From Fibrobacter sp. UBA1765 (GTDB lineage: Bacteria; Fibrobacterota; Fibrobacteria; Fibrobacterales; Fibrobacteraceae): DNA of 11,870 nt. How positions within the stretch are numbered: the first letter of the stretch is position 1; the number at the start of each line of letters is the position of its first letter. The notes below the pieces were generated by a model that was given only the letters and a program-made list of their open reading frames with translations, had not been told where the DNA came from and did not search any database. The DNA lies in contig DCGZ01000167.1 of NCBI GenBank assembly GCA_002314675.1, forward strand, positions 1 through 11,870. Reading direction: 5' to 3'. A program made the translations under genes and the position numbers. Positions 6,416-11,870 of this stretch are shown here, piece by piece.

Positions 6416-8692
6416 ATGAAGAGCTATCTTAAATTATTTTTCATGACAGCAATGCTCTTTGCCTTTGCTGCATGCAGTGATGACAGCGCAAGCGCAAGCA
6501 ACAGTGGCGAAGAAAACCCGGAATCCTCCAACGACCTTGAACAGGAATCTTCCTCATCGGCTCAGAGCAGCTCCTCTTGGAAGGAACTTTCTTCGGCGGT
6601 GGTCATTGACATTTCGCAGTTCAAAAATGACGACACCACGGTTGTCGATTCCGTAAACAACGCAGTTTACAGTACAGTCGTTATTGGGCCCTACAAGTGG
6701 ATCAAGGAAACCATCCGTATCGAAAGCGATAGCGTCAAGAGTACCTGCTACGACTATGATGACGACAATTGCGAAAAATACGGAAGGCTCTACTACAACA
6801 GGTATAGCATTGGCAAAGTATGCCCAAAGGGATACAGCCTTGCAAGCAGGGGAGCATTCTCCTATTCGGCGGCAAAGCTCGAACTTTCTACCGGCGGCTA
6901 CTGCCAAAAGAACGATACGTTGGCCTGCAAGAACCTTGGAACCTACGGCTACTATAAAACAGGCGACGGCTATGCGTTTGTCATAGACTCCCTTGGCAAA
7001 AACTTCTTTGAAGATGATTCTTCAAACGGTTTCTATTACGCCAAGTGCGTAAGGCCGCTCGGCATTGTGGCAAAGTTCAACGAGCTCCCTGCATGCGAAA
7101 GCTACAACCGCTACGAAAACGTCTTCGTGGCAGAAAAGGATTCTAGCTATGAATGTGGCAGTGACAGCTGGCATGCTGTTACAGGCACATCCGCAAAGGC
7201 GTGTTCCGATACCTCGGCCAGGTTCTGGTATGCAGACACAATGCTTGTTTGCACCAAGAACGGATGGAAGGTTGCCGGTCCTACAGAAATTGGCGAAGTT
7301 TGCCAGCCCGAAATCCGCTATAAGCAAGTGGAAATCAGCGGACGCACCTACGTTTGCGAAAACTGGTACTGGACGGAACTTGTCGGCCTCAATAAGGAAC
7401 TTGGCTATTGCTACCAGGATATTTATGGAAAACTGGATACTGCAAAAACTGGGGAAGTCTATGCATGCCACGGCAGTTCCTGGGAAAAGCCATACATCAA
7501 TGACATCTACGGCAAATGTGACAGCAGCAATGTTGGCCGAGTCGTTACATTCGATTCTGTACAGCAAGTGTGCCCGTCAGCACAGCAAGGCTGGAGACGG
7601 CTGACCGAAATAGAAAAGGAAATTGGCCCGTGCACCGATTCAAGCTACCATAAAGTCGTGCTCTACGAAAAAGACACCACGGTACGCGTCTGCGAAAAGG
7701 GAACCTGGAAACTCGGAGACTATACATGGGTCTTTGAAACATGCAATACAAGCAACCGCGACATGCTCGATACTTTGTTCGGAACTCCGTACAAGTGTCT
7801 GTATTCCACCTGGAAAAGACTGAGTGACTTGGAAAGGCAAATTGGACCTTGCCTGAACAAGAACAATGGCGAACAGGTTACGGTATCGGATACGGTATTC
7901 CTTTGCAGCGGCGGACAATGGACCAAAAAGACAAGCCCAGGTAGTTCCAGCAGTTCTGTAAAAAGTTCCAGCAGTTCCGCTGTGAGCTCTAGCAGTTCAA
8001 TACAAACCATGCTCTCGGTTCTTGGGGAATGTAATTCCGCACGCATTGGCGTGCTCGTTGACAACGGACTCAACAAGACAAAGTGCACCGCAAACGGTTG
8101 GGAATACCCCTATGGAACATTAACGGATTCTCGCGACAACCATGTTTACAGAACAACAGAAATCGCCGGACGCACATGGATGGCCGACAACTTGAAATAC
8201 AACGGCAGCGATGTTGATGAAAGCTTGTGCCCTGGCCTTGCCGAAAGCAACTGCGAAAGCATGGGCCGTCTCTACAAATGGCACACAGTCATGAAACTCC
8301 CTGAAAATATCGACTATTCACTGCAACAGGATTCCACACAGTATCTGAAGGCTCAAGGAATTTGCCCGACTGGCTGGCACGTTCCGTCGTATGAAGAGTG
8401 GAATGACCTGGCAAATGCCATTGATTCTACGGTAGGTTCCTATTCAAACTACAATGACTATGTTGGTTTCCCTAAAATGCTGTCAGGGTATATTTCAGAA
8501 ACCAAGATGGCAACTGGGTATTTGAAAGATTCGTATTTCCGCTCCTCGACAATTTACTTAGGCGCTTCGGATCATTCATACTTAGGCGCTTCAACCTCGG
8601 ATCATTCATACGGCATGAATTCCAGTGCTAGACTGCATGCTTCATCAATGTCACGAAGCGCATCACTTTCTCTCCGTTGCATCAAGGACTGA
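6416..8692 (+). CDS. FISUMP lipoprotein C: FISUMP, 9 modules, FISUMP
   Basis: A 758-residue predicted lipoprotein with lipobox FAAC and lipidated Cys20, then SDDSASAS and a polyserine tether. The N-terminal FISUMP-like domain (about 72-213) has YKWIKET, CYDYDDDNCEKYGRLYY, VCPKGYSL, GGYC and YAKCV at 211. Its GWHLP-like segment has become GYSLASRGAF, so it is degenerate. Nine two-cysteine modules run from Cys227 to about 565. Module 8 ends in a polyserine linker of three SSSSS-type blocks, and module 9 leads straight into the C-terminal FISUMP domain (about 566-758): LTDSRDNHVYRTTEI, RTWMADNLKY, MGRLYKWHTVM, ICPTGWHVPSYEEW and RCIKD. A short internal DNA duplication near the C-terminus makes a repeated YLGAS...DHSY motif. 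It is the last gene of the operon. Role unknown; extracytoplasmic location inferred. Confidence 0.94.
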   Translation: MKSYLKLFFMTAMLFAFAACSDDSASASNSGEENPESSNDLEQESSSSAQSSSSWKELSSAVVIDISQFKNDDTTVVDSVNNAVYSTVVIGPYKWIKETIRIESDSVKSTCYDYDDDNCEKYGRLYYNRYSIGKVCPKGYSLASRGAFSYSAAKLELSTGGYCQKNDTLACKNLGTYGYYKTGDGYAFVIDSLGKNFFEDDSSNGFYYAKCVRPLGIVAKFNELPACESYNRYENVFVAEKDSSYECGSDSWHAVTGTSAKACSDTSARFWYADTMLVCTKNGWKVAGPTEIGEVCQPEIRYKQVEISGRTYVCENWYWTELVGLNKELGYCYQDIYGKLDTAKTGEVYACHGSSWEKPYINDIYGKCDSSNVGRVVTFDSVQQVCPSAQQGWRRLTEIEKEIGPCTDSSYHKVVLYEKDTTVRVCEKGTWKLGDYTWVFETCNTSNRDMLDTLFGTPYKCLYSTWKRLSDLERQIGPCLNKNNGEQVTVSDTVFLCSGGQWTKKTSPGSSSSSVKSSSSSAVSSSSSIQTMLSVLGECNSARIGVLVDNGLNKTKCTANGWEYPYGTLTDSRDNHVYRTTEIAGRTWMADNLKYNGSDVDESLCPGLAESNCESMGRLYKWHTVMKLPENIDYSLQQDSTQYLKAQGICPTGWHVPSYEEWNDLANAIDSTVGSYSNYNDYVGFPKMLSGYISETKMATGYLKDSYFRSSTIYLGASDHSYLGASTSDHSYGMNSSARLHASSMSRSASLSLRCIKD
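7088..8110 (+). repeat. Array of 9 two-cysteine modules in C
   Basis: Nine modules with the pattern C...(Y/V/F)xC...W. Linkers such as LTEIEKEIGPC and LSDLERQIGPC alternate with linkers such as YINDIYGKC, mirroring A. The last linker before the FISUMP domain is polyserine (SSSSSVKSSSSSAVSSSSS) rather than the helical type. Confidence 0.78.
8555..8608 (+). repeat. Short tandem duplication in the C-terminal FISUMP domain of C
   Basis: A 24-base unit (8555-8578) is followed directly by a 30-base unit (8579-8608). They are identical except for six extra bases, AACCTC, in the second. It stays in frame and yields YLGASDHS then YLGASTSDHS. It falls between the GWHVP and RCIKD motifs, the most variable part of FISUMP domains in this window, and looks recent. 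Confidence 0.85.
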
Positions 8693-8710
8693 TCAAAAAG
8701 AACTTTTTGA
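8693..8710. terminator. AT-rich hairpin after gene C, possible terminator
   Basis: TCAAAAAG at 8693-8700 and CTTTTTGA at 8703-8710 are exact reverse complements around AA, starting right after the gene C stop codon. The stem is AT-rich and only a weak pyrimidine stretch follows, so termination at the end of A-B-C is plausible but not certain. Confidence 0.4.
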
Positions 8711-8769
8711 GTTCACTTTCCTTACAGCTGCAAAATGCAAAAGTCAAGCAGGAGACCATCAAAAATAGT

Positions 8770-8796
8770 CTATATGTAACAGGGTGTTACATATAG
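8770..8796. promoter_or_regulatory. Perfect 27-base palindrome, copy 2
   Basis: Identical base for base to the copy at 1616-1642, with the same spacing (within one base) to the downstream start codon. Flanks upstream of the palindrome are not conserved between the copies, while downstream flanks are, so the palindrome marks the left edge of a duplicated or constrained cassette. No such element precedes B, C or E, consistent with one copy per transcription unit. Confidence 0.8.
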
Positions 8797-8917
8797 AAAA
8801 TTCGGCTAAAAATGCGTGGGAAATGTGGGGTGTTTGAGGGAAAATTGTTGTTGCGTGCGGTCTGGAGTTGCTTGGTTCTTTTCTACTATTTGGTTGTAAA
8901 AGAACGAGGAAAACTTT
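8797..8917 (+). promoter_or_regulatory. Conserved 5' leader of gene D
   Basis: This is the counterpart of the gene A leader, with the same blocks (GGGGTGTTT, TTCTTTTCTACTATTTGG, TTGTAAAAG) and nearly the same length. The upstream part of the gap (8711-8769) holds no gene that I can see. Confidence 0.6.
8906..8910 (+). promoter_or_regulatory. Shine-Dalgarno site of gene D
   Basis: GAGGA lies seven bases before the ATG at 8918, matching the arrangement at gene A. Confidence 0.8.
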
Positions 8918-10696
8918 ATGAAGTTCGGTTTGCTGAAAGTTTTTGCGCTTGGAAGCATTATTCCACTTGCCGTTGCGCTCAACGCCTGCGGTGATGATAG
9001 TTCCACATCTAGCCCGGCGGCAAAGTTGCCGACCGAGGTCAAGGACCTGAAGGAACTTGAAGAACACAAGTGCGATATGAGCGTCATCGGCGAAAAGGTT
9101 TTTGTGGAAAGCGATGACCTTCTGTATGAGTGCGATGGCGATGTGTGGTTCAAGTCCTACGACCAGACAAAGCCGAGTTCGTCTTCTGCAAAGTCGTCGA
9201 GCAGCATGAAGGCTGACGGTTCTAACGACGACGAGGGCAGTAAAGATAAATCCTCTTCTTCTGTCATTCCGAGTTTTTCTTCTAGCAGCACAGGAATAGT
9301 TGCCCCTTCAACGGTTGTAAAGGGGTCTGTTACCGATTCCCGCGATGGTCGGGTTTATAAAACAGTAACCATCGGTACCCAGACCTGGATGGCCGAGAAT
9401 CTTAACTATGCATACAACGAACCTACAAAAACGCGAGATTCTTCCAGTTTCTGCTTCCTTAACGAACCGGATTCCTGTGCCAAGTATGGAAGACTTTATC
9501 TATGGAGCGCAGCCATGGATTCTTCCCAGGTTTTCTCCTCCGATGGTGCTGGATGTGGTGATGGTCCCATGTGTGTTACCGGCTTGAAAGTTCGGGGAGT
9601 TTGCCCCGCTGGCTGGCATATGCCAGATAATGATGAATGGCACATCTTGTTTGATGCCGTTGGCTATAACAACGGTGTGGGACAGGCGTTGCGTTCTGTC
9701 AATGGCTGGAACAATGCTTATGGTGGCGATGACGCATACGGTTTTTCTGTGCTTCCTGCCGGGTATGTGTACAGAGGTGTAGGCCGTGACAAAGACGAAC
9801 AGAATGGCGATATTGCCATTTTTTGGACATCTAGCGAAGAACATAACGACTACGGTCTCGCAGTTACCCACATTTTCAAAGGAACCTCCCTAAATGAAAC
9901 TGAAGGGCTTAGTGCAAAGAGTTATGCACTTTCCATTCGCTGCGTGAAGGACTTGGAATTTACAGAAGAACTATCTTCATCTTCAAGCGTCATACCTTCT
10001 TCGAATCCTCTTTATGTAGATCCATCCACTGTTGTAAAAGGGGTGCTGACTGATGAACGTGATGGGCAAACCTACAGAACTGTGAAAATAGGATCCCAGG
10101 AGTGGATGGCACAAAACTTGAACTACACATACAACGAATCTACGCAAACGCAAGACTCTTCCAGTTTTTGCTACAACAACGTAGCTGATTCTTGTTCCAA
10201 ATATGGAAGACTTTATCTATGGAGTGCCGCTTTGGATTCTTCCCAGGTTTTCTCCGCCGATGGTGCGGGGTGTGGTTACGGCGTAGAATGCACTCTTGGC
10301 GATGCCGTTCGAGGAGTTTGTCCTCAAGGTTGGCATTTGCCTAGTGTTGAAGAATGGAATACTTTGTTCAATGCTGTAGGAGGGGGACTTGTCGCGGGGA
10401 CATCACTCAAAGCGGAATCTGGGTGGAGATTGTATAAGGGTGTGCCTACAGGTTCGAATGCTTATGGCTTCTCCGCAATTCCCGCAGGCTTCAGGTCTTT
10501 CACTACTGTTTCTGAAGAAGTGGGATACAAGGCTCTCTTCTGGACAACAGACCAGGTCAAGGCTCGGTGGGGGTACCCAGGTGATACTGGACAAAAAGCG
10601 TGTCTTGCAAATATTTCATACAACGTGGAGTCTGCAACTACTTATACATGTGACGTAAAAAAGAGCGCTTACCCCGTCCGCTGTGTGAAGGACTAG
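8918..10696 (+). CDS. FISUMP lipoprotein D with two FISUMP domains
   Basis: A 592-residue predicted lipoprotein. The lipobox LNAC with Cys24 is followed by GDDSSTSS. A single two-cysteine module (Cys52...YECDGDVW with Cys72) precedes a serine-rich linker. FISUMP domain 1 (about 133-345) has SRDGRVYKTVTIGTQTWMAE, CAKYGRLYLWSAAMD, VCPAGWHMPDNDEW, GYGF-like DAYGFSVLPAG, FWTSSE and RCVKD. After a second serine linker, domain 2 (about 372-592) repeats this with ERDGQTYRTVKIGSQEWMAQ, CSKYGRLYLWSAALD, VCPQGWHLPSVEEW, NAYGFSAIPAG and RCVKD. The domains come from an in-frame 717-base duplication. It has its own palindrome and leader, so it probably starts a second transcription unit that includes E, 99 bases downstream. 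The signal peptide closely resembles those of A and E. Confidence 0.94.
   Translation: MKFGLLKVFALGSIIPLAVALNACGDDSSTSSPAAKLPTEVKDLKELEEHKCDMSVIGEKVFVESDDLLYECDGDVWFKSYDQTKPSSSSAKSSSSMKADGSNDDEGSKDKSSSSVIPSFSSSSTGIVAPSTVVKGSVTDSRDGRVYKTVTIGTQTWMAENLNYAYNEPTKTRDSSSFCFLNEPDSCAKYGRLYLWSAAMDSSQVFSSDGAGCGDGPMCVTGLKVRGVCPAGWHMPDNDEWHILFDAVGYNNGVGQALRSVNGWNNAYGGDDAYGFSVLPAGYVYRGVGRDKDEQNGDIAIFWTSSEEHNDYGLAVTHIFKGTSLNETEGLSAKSYALSIRCVKDLEFTEELSSSSSVIPSSNPLYVDPSTVVKGVLTDERDGQTYRTVKIGSQEWMAQNLNYTYNESTQTQDSSSFCYNNVADSCSKYGRLYLWSAALDSSQVFSADGAGCGYGVECTLGDAVRGVCPQGWHLPSVEEWNTLFNAVGGGLVAGTSLKAESGWRLYKGVPTGSNAYGFSAIPAGFRSFTTVSEEVGYKALFWTTDQVKARWGYPGDTGQKACLANISYNVESATTYTCDVKKSAYPVRCVKD
9311..10693 (+). repeat. 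717-base internal duplication in D
   Basis: Copy 1 starts near 9311 and copy 2 near 10028. Matching blocks keep a constant offset of 717 bases, for example TATGGAAGACTTTATCTATG at 9485 and at 10202, and GATTCTTCCCAGGTTTTCTCC-type sequence shortly after. Near-identity is confined to the first half of the domain; the half between GWH and RCVKD has diverged strongly. This suggests either recent gene conversion in the conserved half or diversifying change in the other. Confidence 0.85.
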
Positions 10697-10795
10697 AACA
10701 CTTTCACGGAGCTGCTGTTGCCAAGGAATTCGGACTCGGGGTAATTTGCCGCTTGTAGCAAACGAAAATTCATTGAAAAATACTAAGAAAAATTT

Positions 10796-11683
10796 ATGAA
10801 GTACGGTTTATTTAAAATTTTTGCGCTGGTAAGCATTGTTCCGCTCGCTGTTGCGCTCAACGCCTGCGGCGACGACTCCAACTCCACCAGCGCATCTGGC
10901 GAAAACAGTTCCCTGAGTTCCGCTGTTGAGGGAGATGTGTCGTCCTCTAGCATCAATGACAATTCTTCCTCCTCCAGTGTCATCCTGAGCCCTTCGACAA
11001 GCTCAGGACAGGCTCTGGAGTCGAATGGGTCTAGCGAGACACGTGCGTCCAGCAGCAGTTCCTCCAATTCGTCGTCGTCCGGTCCCGCCGCGGGAACTCT
11101 GACCTACGGCGGACAAACGTACAGGACGGTGGTCATCGGTGCGCAGACATGGATGGCCGAGAACCTGAACTACGAATACAAGGTGAACGGTTCGACCTAC
11201 GGCAACTGGTGCTACAACGACAGCGCCCTGTACTGCGAACGGTACGGGCGCCTCTACACTTGGGCCGCGGCGATGGATTCGGCGACGACAGGCTGCGGCT
11301 ACGGCGCGACTTGCGAAACGGACGCCGGCGCGGTGCAGGGTATCTGCCCCGACGGCTGGCATTTGCCTAGCCGTGCGGAATGGGATACGCTGATCGCGTT
11401 TGTCGGCGGAGAGGACGTGGCGGGGAGACGGCTTAGGTCGATCTCGGGGTGGTATGACAATGCAAACGGCGACGACGGCTACGGCTTCTCGGCGCTCCCT
11501 TCCGGAATAAGGCACGGCAACGGGGGCTTCAACAACGCGGGCCAAAACGCGAACTTCTGGTCCTCCTCCGAGAGCAGCCCGGACAGTTCGTCCCAAATGT
11601 ATATGTACTACACCGTCCGAAGCGCAGGTCTGGTCGACAATGCCAAGAATAAGGCATTCTCAGTCCGCTGCGTCAAGGACTAA
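10796..11683 (+). CDS. FISUMP lipoprotein E, single domain
   Basis: A 295-residue predicted lipoprotein with lipobox LNAC and Cys24, then GDDSNSTS and a long serine-rich linker (about 28-98). The single FISUMP domain (about 100-295) has YGGQTYRTVVIGAQTWMAE, CYNDSALYCERYGRLYTWAA, ICPDGWHLPSRAEWDTL, DGYGFSALPSG, NFWSSSE and RCVKD. It is the most compact member here and a good reference for domain borders. The ATG is preceded only by a weak AAGAAA in place of the GAGGA of A and D. No palindrome lies in the 99-base gap after D, so it may be co-transcribed with D. The linker contains a translated copy of a widespread repeat at 10984-11007. The 3' half is much richer in GC than the other lipoprotein genes. 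Confidence 0.94.
   Translation: MKYGLFKIFALVSIVPLAVALNACGDDSNSTSASGENSSLSSAVEGDVSSSSINDNSSSSSVILSPSTSSGQALESNGSSETRASSSSSSNSSSSGPAAGTLTYGGQTYRTVVIGAQTWMAENLNYEYKVNGSTYGNWCYNDSALYCERYGRLYTWAAAMDSATTGCGYGATCETDAGAVQGICPDGWHLPSRAEWDTLIAFVGGEDVAGRRLRSISGWYDNANGDDGYGFSALPSGIRHGNGGFNNAGQNANFWSSSESSPDSSSQMYMYYTVRSAGLVDNAKNKAFSVRCVKD
10984..11007. repeat. Widespread short repeat inside gene E
   Basis: CCTGAGC at 10984-10990 and GCTCAGG at 11001-11007 flank CCTTCGACAA. The sequence matches, from memory, a very common bacterial repeat that is usually intergenic (reverse form CCTGAGCTTGTCGAAGGG). Here it is in frame and encodes SPSTSSGQA (residues 65-73) in the serine-rich linker. The opposite strand reads CPELVEG, another familiar signature of this repeat. 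Confidence 0.8.
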
Positions 11684-11729
11684 AGCATGTTCCGTGGCTG
11701 AACATTCGCGTTAGGCCCCGCAGCCCACA

Positions 11730-11870
11730 TGGGTGGGAGCTTCGCTCCTTGACATTTCGCCTCAGCAATGGCTATGCAAGCATAGCCGCTGCATTCGGCT
11801 CTGGGTCAATCGGACTCGCGCGGTGCTTGCCTTGTGCAGTCGCACGGAGCGCGAGGCTGAACGAACGACT
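11730..11870. other. GC-rich non-coding region with inverted repeats
   Basis: After the gene E stop codon no convincing reading frame is seen on either strand. Several inverted repeats stand out: GGAGC-TTC-GCTCC at 11736-11748; GGCTATGC-AA-GCATAGCC at 11770-11787, a perfect 8-base stem; and CTCGCGC at 11815-11821 paired with GCGCGAG at 11849-11855. None is followed by a T-run, so these are not standard terminators. They could belong to a dispersed repeat or a structured RNA, or precede a gene beyond the window. Confidence 0.5.

Noticed and set aside
7022..7567. Long antisense frames opposite gene C, and a plus-strand frame at 7065-7604
   Set aside because: They lie inside the array of cysteine modules, whose codon use leaves other frames open. 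No motifs or start signals support them.
8812..8994. A 60-codon frame in the gene D leader running into the gene
   Set aside because: The matching frame in the gene A leader stops after four codons, there is no Shine-Dalgarno site, and the tail is an out-of-frame reading of the signal peptide.
9255..9290. A second widespread repeat in the serine linker of D (GTCATTCCGAG)
   Set aside because: The match to the known type of repeat is too short, and the codons fit the ordinary VIPS-serine linker seen again later in the same protein.
9311..10693. A diversity-generating retroelement acting on the FISUMP domains
   Set aside because: No reverse transcriptase, accessory gene or template repeat is present in the window, and the differences between the two D copies are not confined to adenine positions.
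11003..11596. A 197-codon minus-strand frame opposite gene E
   Set aside because: High GC lowers stop-codon frequency on all strands there. The frame is Arg/Ala/Val-rich with no recognisable motif, while the plus strand encodes a clear FISUMP domain.

Overview
The window almost certainly comes from a Fibrobacter chromosome (Fibrobacterota, rumen or gut). Five consecutive plus-strand genes encode lipoproteins built on the FISUMP domain ('Fibrobacter succinogenes major paralogous domain'). Its hallmarks are W(M/L)AENL, CxxxxxxxC-(E/A)KYGRLY, CP-x-GWHLP and a terminal RCVKD. Polyserine linkers, a Fibrobacter habit, are abundant.

Layout. Positions 84-1442 (minus) hold an AAA_14/DUF4143-type ATPase with a possible PD-(D/E)XK C-terminus. 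Its 322-base upstream gap (1443-1764) carries three direct repeats spaced 34-35 bases, then a perfect 12-base-arm palindrome and a conserved leader. Next is a tight three-gene operon: A (1765-3849), B (3860-6403) and C (6416-8692), with 10- and 12-base gaps and strong Shine-Dalgarno sites. Each protein has a lipoprotein signal, an N-terminal FISUMP-like domain and a tandem array of about 36-residue two-cysteine modules (13, 11 and 9 by my count). B and C then end in a second, canonical FISUMP domain, which A lacks. A 225-base gap repeats the same 27-base palindrome and leader, followed by D (8918-10696), which has two FISUMP domains from an internal 717-base duplication. E (10796-11683) has one FISUMP domain and much higher GC in its 3' half. 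The last 187 bases are non-coding and rich in inverted repeats.

How the genes may work together. All five mature proteins begin with lipidated Cys followed by Gly or Ser and acidic residues, and contain many paired cysteines, so envelope-anchored, probably surface-exposed, disulfide-stabilised proteins are the natural reading. Their ligand or role is unknown. The palindrome and leader occur exactly once before each presumed transcription unit (A-B-C and D-E), suggesting shared control. The ATPase is divergent and I see no direct link to the lipoproteins.

The most unusual features are the two-cysteine module arrays with alternating linker types bracketed by FISUMP domains, the duplicated palindrome-leader-signal-peptide cassette, and a widespread intergenic-type repeat translated in frame inside gene E.
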